Assembly: GCA_007988785.1 (NCBI GenBank)
Contig: BJUU01000016.1
Coordinates: 1-63,661 of the forward strand
Direction of reading: 5' to 3'
DNA from: Agrococcus baldri
GTDB lineage: Bacteria; Actinomycetota; Actinomycetes; Actinomycetales; Microbacteriaceae
DNA length: 63,661 nucleotides
Made by a program: the position numbers and the translations under genes. Shown here piece by piece: positions 1-8,304 of this stretch; the first letter of the stretch is position 1, and every line of letters starts with the position of its first letter. Under the pieces are notes generated by a model. It was not told where the DNA came from. It ran no database searches and saw only the letters and a list, made by a program, of their open reading frames with translations.

Positions 1-100
1 CGCCACTCACACACGGGAGGCGCCACTCAGACGCGGGAGGCGCCACTCAGACGCGGGAGGCGCCACTCAGGTGCGGGAGGCGCCACTCGAGGGCGGGAGG
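1..100. repeat. Tandem array of a 20-bp repeat (5 copies, cut by the window edge)
   Basis: Five head-to-tail copies of CGCCACTCAGACGCGGGAGG begin at 1, 21, 41, 61 and 81. Copies 2 and 3 are identical. Copies 1, 4 and 5 differ only at bases 9-13 of the unit. Each junction makes GGAGGCGCC, which contains the palindrome GGCGCC. The array ends three bases before the stop codon of the CDF gene on the minus strand, so it lies in that gene's 3' flank. It probably continues beyond the window. It is unrelated in sequence to element families A and B. Confidence 0.9.
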
Positions 101-102
101 GG

Positions 103-1029
103 TCAGGCGTGGGTGTGGGGCTCGTGGGCGGCGTGGCCGGGGGGCTCCAGCTGGAAGGTGGCGTGCTCGAGCTTCAGCGGGAAGTGCTCGGCGGCGCACT
201 CCTGCAGCGCGTCGAGGATGCGCGGCGCATGGCCGTCGCCGAAGCAGCCCGCCTCCACCACCACGTGCGCCGTCAGCTGGTGCAGGCCGGTGCCGAGCGT
301 CGAGGCGTGCAGGTCGTGCACCGAGACGACGTGCTCGACCTCCAGCAGGTGCGCGCGCACCTCGTCGAGGTCGAGCTGCTCGGGTGCCGCCTCGAGCAGG
401 ATGCGCCCCGCATCGCGCAGCAGCACGATCGAGCGCGGCACGATCAGCGCCGCGACGAGCGCGCTCGCGATCAGGTCGGCCTGCTGGAAGCCCCACAGCC
501 AGATCGCGAGCGCCGCCGCGATCACCGCCACCGAGCCGATCGCGTCGTTCAGCACCTCGAGGAACGCCGCCCGCAGGTTGAGGCTCGCTCCCCTGCCGCC
601 GGCGAGCACCGCGAGCGAGACCAGGTTGCCCGCGAGCCCCACGACGCCGAACACCAGCAGCAGCGGGCCCGGCACGTCGGTGGGCTCGCCGACGCGCCGC
701 ACGCCCTCGATCACCACCACGAGCGCCACGATCAGCAGCGCCGCCGCCTGCCCGGCGGCCGCGAGCACCTCGACCCGCACGAGCCCCCACGTGCGGCGGC
801 CCTTCGGCGGCCGCCGCAGCAGCCACTGCGCCGCGAGCGCGACGCCGAGCCCCGCGACATCCGTCAGCATGTGCACGGTGTCGACCAGCAGCGCGAGCGA
901 GCCGGTGAGGATCGAGCCGATGATCTGCGCGATCAGCAGCGCCGCGGTGATGCCGAACGCGACCGCGACGCGCGTCGTGCTCGACGCATCCGCCCCGTGG
1001 GCGTGACCGTGCGCGTGACCTCCAGACAC
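103..1029 (-). CDS. Cation diffusion facilitator (CzcD-type) metal efflux protein
   Basis: A 308-residue inner-membrane antiporter of the CDF family, expected to export Zn2+ or a similar divalent metal against protons. There are about six membrane segments between residues 15 and 210. The TM2 site reads DTVHMLTD, the usual H-x3-D. The TM5 site reads EVLND, with Glu where CzcD usually has His; this may affect metal choice. The N-terminus (HAHGHAHGAD) and C-terminus (HAAHEPHTHA) are His-rich, as expected for metal capture. The frame stays open upstream into the aldehyde dehydrogenase gene, so I chose the GTG at 1029, just before the His-rich segment and 16 bases after the upstream stop. No clear ribosome-binding site precedes it, so the exact start is uncertain. 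Confidence 0.85.
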   Translation of the reverse strand: MSGGHAHGHAHGADASSTTRVAVAFGITAALLIAQIIGSILTGSLALLVDTVHMLTDVAGLGVALAAQWLLRRPPKGRRTWGLVRVEVLAAAGQAAALLIVALVVVIEGVRRVGEPTDVPGPLLLVFGVVGLAGNLVSLAVLAGGRGASLNLRAAFLEVLNDAIGSVAVIAAALAIWLWGFQQADLIASALVAALIVPRSIVLLRDAGRILLEAAPEQLDLDEVRAHLLEVEHVVSVHDLHASTLGTGLHQLTAHVVVEAGCFGDGHAPRILDALQECAAEHFPLKLEHATFQLEPPGHAAHEPHTHA

Positions 1030-1045
1030 CGCTATCGAGCCACTG

Positions 1046-1951
1046 CTACAGGCGCGACTTCGTGTGCCAGACGGTCTTCGTCTCGGTGAGGGCGAGGATG
1101 CGCTGCGGCGTCTCGGGCGCGGGGCCCGCGACCGGGCGGATGACGCGCTTGAGCGTGTCGGCCGCGAGCTGCTCGAGCTCGACCCAGTCGAGCTCGCCCG
1201 CGCCCGTGAGGTCAAGCGCGTTCACGTCGGCGTGGCCCGCGAGCCACGGCGCGAGCTCGGCCGCGTCGCCCGGGAGGATGTTCACGACGCCGCCCGGCAG
1301 GTCGCTCGTGGCGAGCACCTCGCCGAGCGAGATCGCCGACAGGCCGGCGCCGCCGGGCACCACGACGACCGTGTTGCCGGTCACGAGCGCGGGCGCGACC
1401 ACCGAGGTCAGCCCCAGCAGGCTCTGCGCCTGCGGCGCGACGATCGCGACGACACCCGTGGGCTCGGGCACCGAGAGGTTGAAGTAGGGGCCGGCGACCG
1501 GGTTGGCGTTGCCGCCGATCTGGGCGATCTTGTCGGTCCAGCCGGCGTGCCACACCCACAGGTCGATGGCGGCCTCGACCTGCTTCGCGGCGCGCGCCGC
1601 GGTCAGGCCCTCGGTCTTCTGCAGCTCGTCGACGAACTGCGCCTTGCGGCCCTCGAGCACCTCGGCGACGCGGTACAGCACCTGGCCGCGGTTGTACGCG
1701 GTCGCGCCGGCCCAGCCGGGCTGCGCCTTGCGGGCGGCGCGCACGGCCTCGCGGGCATCCTTGCGGGAGGCCTTGGCGACGTTCGCGACGAAGCGACCGC
1801 GCGCATCCGTCACCTCGGTGACCCTGCCGGACTCGCTGCGCGGGAAGGCGCCGCCGATGAAGAGCTTGTAGGTCTTCGGCACGTCGAGCCTCGTGCTGGG
1901 CTTCGCGGCGGCCCTGCTCGCCGTGGTGGTCGCGGTCTTCGCGGTGGCCAT
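1046..1951 (-). CDS. Truncated aldehyde dehydrogenase paralogue lacking the catalytic domain
   Basis: A 301-residue protein related to the N-terminal NAD-binding part of aldehyde dehydrogenases, against a normal length of about 480. An Ala/Thr/Lys-rich leader (1-25) is followed by a recognisable YKLFIGGAF start and the segment PEPTGVVAIVAPQ. The GSTxxG cofactor loop, the ELGGK glutamate and the catalytic-cysteine region are all absent, and the protein ends with an unrelated tail. The frame is intact and its ATG overlaps the stop of the full-length enzyme (TGATG), so it looks maintained rather than decayed. It may be a structural or regulatory partner of that enzyme. I recall deoC-ALDH-ALDH arrangements from other actinobacteria but have not checked them. 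Confidence 0.8.
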   Translation of the reverse strand: MATAKTATTTASRAAAKPSTRLDVPKTYKLFIGGAFPRSESGRVTEVTDARGRFVANVAKASRKDAREAVRAARKAQPGWAGATAYNRGQVLYRVAEVLEGRKAQFVDELQKTEGLTAARAAKQVEAAIDLWVWHAGWTDKIAQIGGNANPVAGPYFNLSVPEPTGVVAIVAPQAQSLLGLTSVVAPALVTGNTVVVVPGGAGLSAISLGEVLATSDLPGGVVNILPGDAAELAPWLAGHADVNALDLTGAGELDWVELEQLAADTLKRVIRPVAGPAPETPQRILALTETKTVWHTKSRL

Positions 1952-3390
1952 CAGTTGCCGCCCTTCAGGTATGCCTGCATGCCCTGGCGGCCGCCCTCGC
2001 GGCCGTAGCCCGACTCCTTGTAGCCGCCGAAGGGGCTCGCGGGGTCGAACTTGTTGAACGTGTTCGTCCACACCACGCCGGCGCGCAGCTTGTCGGCGAC
2101 GGCCAGCACGCGGCTGCCCTTGTCGCTCCAGATGCCCGCCGAGAGGCCGTAGGGCGTGTTGTTCGCCTTGGCGATCGCCTCGTCCGGGGTGCGGAAGGTC
2201 AGCACCGACAGCACGGGGCCGAAGATCTCCTCGCGGGCGATCGTCGAGGAGGCCTCGACGCCCGTGACGACGGTGGGCGCGAACCAGTAGCCCTCCTTCG
2301 GCAGCTCGCACGCGGGGCTCCACGCCTCGCCGCCCTCGGCGATGCCGGCGTCGACCAGGCGCGTGATGCGCTCGAGCTGCTCGGTGGAGTTGATGGCGCC
2401 GACGTCGGTGTTCTTGTCGAGCGGGTCGCCAAGCCGCAGCGTCGACATGCGCTCCTTCAGGCGATCCATGACGGCGTCGTGGATGCTCTCCTGCACCAGC
2501 AGGCGGCTGCCCGCGCAGCACACCTGGCCCTGGTTGAAGAAGATGCCGTTCACGATGCCCTCGATGGCCTGGTCGAGCGGGGCGTCGTCGAAGACGATGT
2601 TGGCGCCCTTGCCGCCGAGCTCGAGCGTGAGCTTCTTCTCGGTGCCGGCGAGCGCCTTCGCGATCTCGCGGCCGACGGCGGTCGAGCCGGTGAAGGCGAC
2701 CTTGTCGACATCCGGGTGCCGCACGAGCGCCGCGCCCGTCTCGCCCGCGCCCGTGATGAGGTTGACGACGCCGGCGGGCAGGCCTGCCTGCTCGCAGATC
2801 TCAGCGAACAGCATGGCCGTCAGCGGCGTGGTCTCGGCGGGCTTCAGCACCACGGTGTTGCCGGCGGCGAGCGCCGGGGCGACCTTCCACGACAGCATCA
2901 GCAGCGGGAAGTTCCAGGGGATGACCTGCGCGGCGACGCCGTGCGGCTGCGGATCGGCACCGAGCCCCACCCAGTCGAGCTTGTCGGCCCAGCCGGCGCA
3001 GTGGAAGAACCACTGGGCGACGAGCGGGATGTCGGCGTCGCGGGTCTCCTTGATGGGCTTGCCGTTGTCGAGCGACTCGGCCACCGCGAGCTCGCGGGCC
3101 CGCTCCTGCAGGATGCGCGCGATGCGGAACAGGTACTTGCCGCGGTCGCGGCCCGACATGGGGCCCCAGGTCTGCCGGTAGGCCGTGCGGGCGGCGGCGA
3201 CCGCCGCATCCACATCACCCTCGTCGGCGGAGGCGAAGGTGGCGATCTGCCGCTCGGTGGAGGGCGAGACCGAGGCGAAGCTCGTGCCGCCGCCGGGGCG
3301 CCACTCGCCGCCGATGAACAGGCCGTACTCCTGGCGCAGGTCGAGGATGGAGGTCGACTCGGGAGCCGGTGCGTAGTCGAGGAATGTCAT
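1951..3390 (-). CDS. NAD(P)-dependent aldehyde dehydrogenase
   Basis: A 479-residue full-length member of the aldehyde dehydrogenase superfamily, oxidising an aldehyde to its acid. Visible motifs are the cofactor-site PWNFPLLM, the loop GSTAVGREI, the general-base glutamate in LELGGKGANIVF and the catalytic cysteine in NQGQVCCAGSR. The ATG at 3390 lies nine bases after the deoC stop, and the downstream truncated paralogue is coupled by TGATG. The order deoC, ALDH, ALDH-like suggests use of the acetaldehyde made by deoxyribose-phosphate aldolase. That substrate is an inference from context only. Confidence 0.92.
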   Translation of the reverse strand: MTFLDYAPAPESTSILDLRQEYGLFIGGEWRPGGGTSFASVSPSTERQIATFASADEGDVDAAVAAARTAYRQTWGPMSGRDRGKYLFRIARILQERARELAVAESLDNGKPIKETRDADIPLVAQWFFHCAGWADKLDWVGLGADPQPHGVAAQVIPWNFPLLMLSWKVAPALAAGNTVVLKPAETTPLTAMLFAEICEQAGLPAGVVNLITGAGETGAALVRHPDVDKVAFTGSTAVGREIAKALAGTEKKLTLELGGKGANIVFDDAPLDQAIEGIVNGIFFNQGQVCCAGSRLLVQESIHDAVMDRLKERMSTLRLGDPLDKNTDVGAINSTEQLERITRLVDAGIAEGGEAWSPACELPKEGYWFAPTVVTGVEASSTIAREEIFGPVLSVLTFRTPDEAIAKANNTPYGLSAGIWSDKGSRVLAVADKLRAGVVWTNTFNKFDPASPFGGYKESGYGREGGRQGMQAYLKGGN

Positions 3391-3398
3391 CGCGTGCC

Positions 3399-4409
3399 TC
3401 AGTCGATCGTCACGTAGTCGGGGCCGGAGTAGCGGCCGGTGGTGAGCTTCTGGCGCTGCAGCAGCACGTCGTTGAGCAGGCTCGAGGCGCCGAAGCGGAA
3501 CAGGTGCGGGTCGAGCCATGCCTCACCGCAGGTCTCGGCGACCGCGACGAGGTACTTGATGGCGTCCTTCGAGGTGGAGATGCCGCCGGCGGGCTTCACG
3601 CCGATGCGCTCCCCCGTCAGCCGCTCCCAGTCGCGCACGACCTGCAGCATGAGCGTCGTCACCGGCAGCGTCGCCGCCGGCTGCACCTTGCCGGTGGAGG
3701 TCTTGATGAAGTCGCCGCCCGCGAGGATCGAGAGCCAGGATGCGCGGCGCACGTTGTCGTAGGTGACGAGCTCGCCGGTCTCGAGGATGACCTTCAGGTG
3801 CGCGAAGGTGCCGTCGTCGCGGCGGCAGGCCTCCTTGGTCTGGACGATCTCGTCGAAGACCTTGCCGTAGTTGCCCTCGAGGAAGGCGCCGCGGTCGATG
3901 ACCATGTCGATCTCGTCGGCACCGGCGGCGACGGCGTCGCGGGTGTCCTGCAGCTTCACGGCGATGCTCGCGCGGCCGGCGGGGAAGGCGGTGGCGACGG
4001 CGGCCACGTTGATGCCGTCGTCCTTGCCGGCGCTCCACGCGCTGCCGAGCGCCTCGACCGCGTTCCCGACCATGTCGCCGTAGACGCAGACGGCCGCCGG
4101 CCGGGGCGTGGAGGGGTCGGATGCGTCGGGCACGAGGGCCTTCGCGACCAGCGACCGCACCTTGCCGCGCGTGTCGGCGCCCTGGAGCGTGGTCAGGTCG
4201 ATCATGCGGATGGCGGTGTCGAGCGCCGCCGCCTTGGACGTGGTCTTGATGGAGCGGGTGCCGAACGACGCCGCGCGCGCCTCGAGGCCGACGGCGTCGA
4301 CCGTCGGCAGGCCCTCGAGGTGCTGGCGGAGCGCGACCTCGGAGAGGTCGCCGCCGAGCAGCTGGACGGCGCGCTGCGCCGGCGCGAGCGCTTGACTGGG
4401 TGTGGTCAC
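3399..4409 (-). CDS. deoC: Deoxyribose-phosphate aldolase
   Basis: A 336-residue TIM-barrel aldolase that splits 2-deoxyribose 5-phosphate into glyceraldehyde 3-phosphate and acetaldehyde in deoxynucleoside catabolism. The Schiff-base lysine is in GDFIKTSTGKV. A second active-site lysine lies in KVILETGEL, and the substrate-site acidic segment EIDMVID is present. It is longer than the about 250-residue enterobacterial form, with an N-terminal extension of about 70 residues. The start is GTG at 4409, preceded by GAAGGA at good spacing. It heads a likely operon with the two aldehyde dehydrogenase genes downstream. Confidence 0.93.
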   Translation of the reverse strand: MTTPSQALAPAQRAVQLLGGDLSEVALRQHLEGLPTVDAVGLEARAASFGTRSIKTTSKAAALDTAIRMIDLTTLQGADTRGKVRSLVAKALVPDASDPSTPRPAAVCVYGDMVGNAVEALGSAWSAGKDDGINVAAVATAFPAGRASIAVKLQDTRDAVAAGADEIDMVIDRGAFLEGNYGKVFDEIVQTKEACRRDDGTFAHLKVILETGELVTYDNVRRASWLSILAGGDFIKTSTGKVQPAATLPVTTLMLQVVRDWERLTGERIGVKPAGGISTSKDAIKYLVAVAETCGEAWLDPHLFRFGASSLLNDVLLQRQKLTTGRYSGPDYVTID

Positions 4410-4478
4410 GCTGTTCCTTCTGCTGAAGCTGCGGTGCGGATCATCGCTAGGTGGTTCGCGGCTTGCGTGCAGGGAAGT

Positions 4479-5435
4479 CTACCCAGCGAGCAGCGGCGCC
4501 ACGCTCTCGCGCGTGTGCTCGACGTCGCGGTGCATCTGCGCGATCAGCTGCTCGAGCCCGTCGAAGCGGTGCATGGGGCGCACGAAGTCGACCAGCTCGA
4601 GCTCGATCGGGCGGTGGTAGAGGTCGAGGTCGACATCCAGCAGGTAGGCCTCGACCGTCTTGGCCTGCACACCGTCGAAGGTGGGGTTGTCGCCGATCGA
4701 CACGGCGGCGGCGAAGGTGCCGGCGTCGACGTGCGCGATCGCGGCGTAGACGCCGTCGGCGGGGATGAAGCCGTCGACGGGCACGCCCAGGTTGGCGGTC
4801 GGGAAGCCGAGCGCCTTGCCGCGCTGGAAGCCGCGCACGACGTCGCCGCGCAGCTGGTGGCGGCGGCCGAGCATCTCGGTCGCCTCGTCGACGCGGCCGA
4901 GCTCGAGCGCCTCGCGGATCCAGGTGGAGGAGACCCGGCGGCCGTCGGTGAAGCAGATGTCGTCGATCGACTCCACGCGCACGCCGCGCGGCTCGCCGAG
5001 CTCGCGCAGCAGCGCGGGCGTGCCCGCACCCCTGAAGCCGAACCGGAAGTCGTCGCCGACCAGCAGCATCCGCGCACCGAGCCCGTCGAAGAGCACGCGC
5101 TCGGCGAACTCCTGCGGCGGCTGGGCCGCGGTGGCCTTCGTGAAGGGGACGACGATCACGCGGTCGGCGCCGGCGGCGCGCAGCAGCGCGATCTTGTCCT
5201 CGAGCGAGGTGAGCGGCACCGGCGCGATCTCGGGGCGCACGACCTCGAGCGGGTTGCGGTCGAAGGTGACGACCGTGGTCGCGAGGCCCTCGGGCTCGGC
5301 GAGCGCGCGGAGCTGCTCGAGGATGCGCTGGTGGCCGATGTGGACGCCGTCGAACTTGCCGATCGTGACGGCGCTCGGCACCGACTCGAGCTCGTCGATC
5401 CAGGCCATCGGGTCGGGCTCGGAGGCGGCGCTCAT
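4479..5435 (-). CDS. ribF: Bifunctional riboflavin kinase / FAD synthetase
   Basis: A 318-residue cytoplasmic enzyme that makes FMN and then FAD from riboflavin and ATP. The N-terminal FAD-synthetase nucleotidyltransferase domain (about 20-190) has GKFDGVHIGHQ near its start and an EALELGRVDEA segment. The C-terminal flavokinase domain (about 195-315) has GKALGFPTANL, GVYAA and the catalytic-region motif EAYLLD. The ATG at 5435 overlaps the stop of the upstream small membrane protein (ATGA), which fixes the start and suggests coupling. It belongs to the rbfA-truB-ribF neighbourhood, here broken up by inserted genes. Confidence 0.95.
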   Translation of the reverse strand: MSAASEPDPMAWIDELESVPSAVTIGKFDGVHIGHQRILEQLRALAEPEGLATTVVTFDRNPLEVVRPEIAPVPLTSLEDKIALLRAAGADRVIVVPFTKATAAQPPQEFAERVLFDGLGARMLLVGDDFRFGFRGAGTPALLRELGEPRGVRVESIDDICFTDGRRVSSTWIREALELGRVDEATEMLGRRHQLRGDVVRGFQRGKALGFPTANLGVPVDGFIPADGVYAAIAHVDAGTFAAAVSIGDNPTFDGVQAKTVEAYLLDVDLDLYHRPIELELVDFVRPMHRFDGLEQLIAQMHRDVEHTRESVAPLLAG

Positions 5436-5836
5436 GCGGCCACCCGCTCTCGGCTGGCGCGCAGCCACCACAGGCCCAGGAACGGCAGCACGGCGGGGAT
5501 GAAGAGGTAGCCGATGCCGAACCAGCTCCACACCGAGGGGTGGCCGAACAGCTCGGGGGCGACGAGCGAGAGGGTGCCGACCACGAGCACACCGGCGAGC
5601 TCGAAGCAGACGGCGGCGAGCGCGACCCTCCTGGCGGTCTCGCTGCGCTGCATCGCGAGCGCGACGGTGGCGACGATGTAGACGACCGCGGCGACGGCGC
5701 TCAGCGTGTAGGCGAGCGGCGCCTCGTCGAAGCGCTGCACGATCTGCACGAAGGAGCGGCCGGTCGCGCCGATCGCCAGCACCGCGTAGACCGCGATGAG
5801 GACCCGGCCGATGCCTGCATGCCTGCGCTCGCTCAC
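5432..5836 (-). CDS. Small four-helix membrane protein, unknown function
   Basis: A 134-residue integral membrane protein with about four hydrophobic segments (for example VLIAVYAVLAIGA near the start and FIPAVLPFLGLWWL near the end) and an Arg-rich C-terminus. I do not recognise a named family. The start is taken as the GTG at 5836 because a TAGAAT hexamer ends seven bases before it, as at the other leaderless genes here. An ATG at 5845 overlaps that hexamer and is the alternative, giving 137 residues. The gene overlaps ribF by four bases and is probably co-transcribed with it. Confidence 0.7.
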   Translation of the reverse strand: MSERRHAGIGRVLIAVYAVLAIGATGRSFVQIVQRFDEAPLAYTLSAVAAVVYIVATVALAMQRSETARRVALAAVCFELAGVLVVGTLSLVAPELFGHPSVWSWFGIGYLFIPAVLPFLGLWWLRASRERVAA

Positions 5837-5843
5837 TCGAACC

Positions 5844-5849
5844 ATTCTA
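5844..5849 (-). promoter_or_regulatory. Predicted -10 (TAGAAT) for the small membrane protein-ribF unit
   Basis: On the minus strand TAGAAT ends seven bases before the GTG at 5836, which predicts a leaderless transcript. This is the closest match to the TATAAT consensus in the window. The family B repeat at 5859-5959 begins just upstream and would cover the -35 region. Confidence 0.55.
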
Positions 5850-5858
5850 GCGGCGGGT

Positions 5859-5959
5859 CCTTCGACACGGTGTGCGCCTGCGGCGGCGCGCACCGGCTCA
5901 GGAAGCGAACGGCGGTCCTGTCCTGCGGCGCGCACCGGCTCAGGAAGCGAACGGCGGTC
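5859..5959 (+). repeat. Family B palindromic element: one full unit plus a right-half duplicate
   Basis: The unit has the family B frame: CCTTCGACA at 5859, a hairpin, and GGCTCAGGA ending at 5903. Its arms are CGGTGTGCGCC and GGCGCGCACCG, unlike the CGCTC/GAGCG arms of the 13-kb copies but still complementary. A second copy of the right half (about 5923-5959) follows after a shared AGCGAACGGCGGTC spacer. The stop codon of the next minus-strand gene (5958-5960) overlaps the last bases of the element. Confidence 0.85.
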
Positions 5960-6329
5960 ACGCGACCTGCACGAACCAGATCTGGTGCATGCGGTAGGCC
6001 ATCACGGCCACCGCGAGGATGGCGATGCCGACGATGAGCGTCTGCCACTCGTTCTTCTTGTCGACCAGCGCCCACATGACCGCCGCCGGCGGGATGAGCA
6101 GCGCCGAGATCAGGTAGACCCAGTACTCGAACAGGTCGCCCGTCGGCCCCGCGCCCGCCAACGGCGCGATGATCGAGGCGACCGCCTGCACGATGAGCGT
6201 CAGCAGCGTGAGGGCCGCCGCGCCCAGGATCCAGTCGTTGAAGGGCTTGCGCAGCAGCCCGACGATCACGACGGCGAACCCGATCACCGCCAGGCCGATC
6301 GCCTGCGCGAGCATGAGCCAGTCGATCAC
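5958..6329 (-). CDS. Small four-helix membrane protein, unknown function
   Basis: A 123-residue protein that is almost entirely membrane: about four hydrophobic segments, beginning AQAIGLAVIGFAVVIVG and ending with IVGIAILAVAVMAYRM. No catalytic motif is seen and I do not recognise the family. Its ATG lies 12 bases after the truB stop, so it is probably the second gene of a truB operon. The stop codon overlaps a family B palindromic element that could end the transcript. Confidence 0.75.
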   Translation of the reverse strand: MIDWLMLAQAIGLAVIGFAVVIVGLLRKPFNDWILGAAALTLLTLIVQAVASIIAPLAGAGPTGDLFEYWVYLISALLIPPAAVMWALVDKKNEWQTLIVGIAILAVAVMAYRMHQIWFVQVA

Positions 6330-6341
6330 TCGTCCTCCAGA

Positions 6342-7265
6342 TCAGACGGTCGGGTCGGCAGCCGACACGGGGAAGTTCGTCACCGGCAGCAGCCGGCTGC
6401 CCGAGACGCGGGCGATGCCGATCAGCCGCTCGCCGTGGATCGCGGCCACGATGCCGCGCTCGCCCTCGAGCGCGGGCGTCCTGCGGCCGTGCATGAGGTT
6501 CGCGGCCCGCTCGTCGTCGAGCTGCGCGACGGGCAGGATGCGCGCTGCCGCCGCGGCGGGCGGCACGAGCAGCTCGGCCGCGCCCTCGGCGGGCAGCGCG
6601 TCGGCGATCGGGGCGCCGTCGACCTCGAACGGTCCCACGCGCGTGCGGCGCAGCGCGCTCAGGTGCCCGCCGACGCCGAGCGCCTCGCCCAGGTCGCGGG
6701 CGAGGGCGCGGATGTAGGTGCCGCTCGAGCAGTCGACGACCACATCGACCTCTGCGGGCCGGTCGGCGGATGCGGCGGGCCGGAAGCCGAGCACCTCGAA
6801 GCGGGAGACGGTGACGGGCCGGGCGGCCAGCTCGACCTCCTCGCCCGCGCGCACCCGCGCGTAGGCGCGCTCGCCGTCGACCTTGATCGCGCTCACGGCG
6901 CTCGGACGCTGCTCGATGTCGCCCGTGAGGGCCGCGATCGGGGTCGTGAGGTCGTCGCCCGACAGCTGCGACGCATCCGCCCTCGTGGTCACCTCGCCCT
7001 CGGCGTCGTCGGTGGTGGTGGCCGCGCCCAGCGCGATGGTCGCCGTGTAGGTCTTGTCGAGGCCGACCATGTGGGTCAGCAGCCGCGTGGAGGGGCCGAC
7101 GCCGAGGATGAGCAGGCCGGTCGCCATCGGGTCGAGGGTGCCTGCGTGGCCGACCTTGCGGGTGCCGAGCGCGCGGCGGGCGCGGCTGACGGCGGTGTGG
7201 CTCGTGATGCCCTGCGGCTTGTCGACGAGCAGGATGCCGTCGGGGGCGGTGGGGGCTGCTGGCAC
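6342..7265 (-). CDS. truB: tRNA pseudouridine(55) synthase
   Basis: A 307-residue enzyme that converts U55 of the tRNA T-arm to pseudouridine. The N-terminus GILLVDKPQGITSH and the catalytic-aspartate motif GHAGTLDPMATGLL are canonical, as are KTYTA and SSGTYIRALARDLG. Length is normal for the family. The start is GTG at 7265, six bases after a TAGGCT hexamer, so the message is probably leaderless. In many bacteria truB follows rbfA directly. Here about 6 kb of other genes lies between them. Confidence 0.96.
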   Translation of the reverse strand: MPAAPTAPDGILLVDKPQGITSHTAVSRARRALGTRKVGHAGTLDPMATGLLILGVGPSTRLLTHMVGLDKTYTATIALGAATTTDDAEGEVTTRADASQLSGDDLTTPIAALTGDIEQRPSAVSAIKVDGERAYARVRAGEEVELAARPVTVSRFEVLGFRPAASADRPAEVDVVVDCSSGTYIRALARDLGEALGVGGHLSALRRTRVGPFEVDGAPIADALPAEGAAELLVPPAAAAARILPVAQLDDERAANLMHGRRTPALEGERGIVAAIHGERLIGIARVSGSRLLPVTNFPVSAADPTV

Positions 7266-7271
7266 CCCGGA

Positions 7272-7291
7272 AGCCTACCGGCGGATAGCCT
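7272..7291. promoter_or_regulatory. Interlocked divergent promoters of truB and the panE-like gene
   Basis: TAGGCT on the minus strand (7277 down to 7272) serves truB. TAGCCT on the plus strand (7286-7291) serves the reductase gene. Each lies 6-7 bases before its start codon, and the whole intergenic gap is 33 bases. Each -35 region must therefore fall in or near the start of the opposite gene, and the two promoters would compete for polymerase. Confidence 0.5.
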
Positions 7292-7298
7292 GGCCGGC

Positions 7299-8303
7299 AT
7301 GGCGACGGACGACTCGGCAGCACCCGCGCGGCAGCGGATCGCAGTGATCGGCGCGGGCGCGATCGGCGGCGTCATCGCGGCGCGGATGGATGCCGTGGGG
7401 CACGACGTGACCGTCACCGCGCGGGGCGAGAACCTGGCCGCCATCGGCGAGCACGGCCTGCGCATCAAGGGCGGCTTCGGCGCGCACACGGCGCGGGTCG
7501 AGGCGCTCGAGGCGCTGTCCGCGGCGCCCGACGCGGCGATCCTGGCGGTGAAGGCGACCGGCGCCGTCGAGGCGCTGGAGGCGAACCGCGACGCGCTCGA
7601 GGGCGTGCCGCTGCTGGTGGTGCAGAACGGGCTCGGCGGCGAGCGCGCGGCCGCCAGGCTGCTCGGGCACGAGCGGGTCGCCGGCGGCATCTCGCTCATG
7701 GCGGCGAACTCGCTCGAGCCCGGCATCGTGACCGTGACCGCGGCCGGCGACACGATCGTCGGCGGGGCGGAGGGCGCGCGCTTCGCGGCGCTGCTCGGCG
7801 ATGCCCTGCCGACGAGCGAGACGCCCTCGATCGAGGGCGCGCAGTGGACGAAGCTGCTCATCAACATGGTCAACGCGATCCCCGCGATCGTCGGGCACTC
7901 GGTGCAGGACGTGATCCGCGACCCGGGCCTGCGGCGCGTGCTGCTCGCCTCGATGCGCGAGACCGCCCGCACCGGGCTCGCGGCCGGCGTGCGGTTCCAG
8001 CCGCTGCAGGGCCTCACTCCCCTGCTCGTGCGCCTGGTCGCCTTCGCGCCGCGCCGCATCGCGCAGCAGGTGCCGCTGCGCATCAAGGATCGGCTGGGCG
8101 AGGTCCCCAACCTCGGCTCGACGCAGCAGTCGATCCGGCGCGGGCAGTTGACCGAGGTCGATGCCATCAACGGCGCGGTGGTCGCCGAGGCGGCGCGGCT
8201 CGGGCGCGAGGCGCCCGTGAACGCGGCGCTCGTCGAGCTCGTGCACGAGGTGGAGCGGTCGGGGGCGTTCCTGGCGCCGAGCGTGGTGCGGCGACTCGCT
8301 TAG
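7299..8303 (+). CDS. 2-dehydropantoate 2-reductase family (ApbA/PanE-like)
   Basis: A 334-residue NADPH-dependent reductase of the ketopantoate reductase family. The Rossmann motif AVIGAGAIGGVIAARM lies at about residues 16-31. The catalytic lysine is in the canonical W-x-K-LLINMVNAI segment near residue 187, with the following conserved Asn residues. The role in pantothenate synthesis (ketopantoate to pantoate) is the family default; paralogues acting on other 2-keto acids are common, so I leave the symbol blank. The ATG at 7299 follows TAGCCT by seven bases. The TAG stop is one base from a family A element. Confidence 0.85.
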   Translation: MATDDSAAPARQRIAVIGAGAIGGVIAARMDAVGHDVTVTARGENLAAIGEHGLRIKGGFGAHTARVEALEALSAAPDAAILAVKATGAVEALEANRDALEGVPLLVVQNGLGGERAAARLLGHERVAGGISLMAANSLEPGIVTVTAAGDTIVGGAEGARFAALLGDALPTSETPSIEGAQWTKLLINMVNAIPAIVGHSVQDVIRDPGLRRVLLASMRETARTGLAAGVRFQPLQGLTPLLVRLVAFAPRRIAQQVPLRIKDRLGEVPNLGSTQQSIRRGQLTEVDAINGAVVAEAARLGREAPVNAALVELVHEVERSGAFLAPSVVRRLA

Positions 8304-8304
8304 G

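Noticed and set aside
1046-1951. Pseudogene status for the short aldehyde dehydrogenase
   Set aside because: There is no internal stop or frameshift, and the start is coupled to the upstream gene. The missing catalytic half looks like a stable architecture rather than decay.
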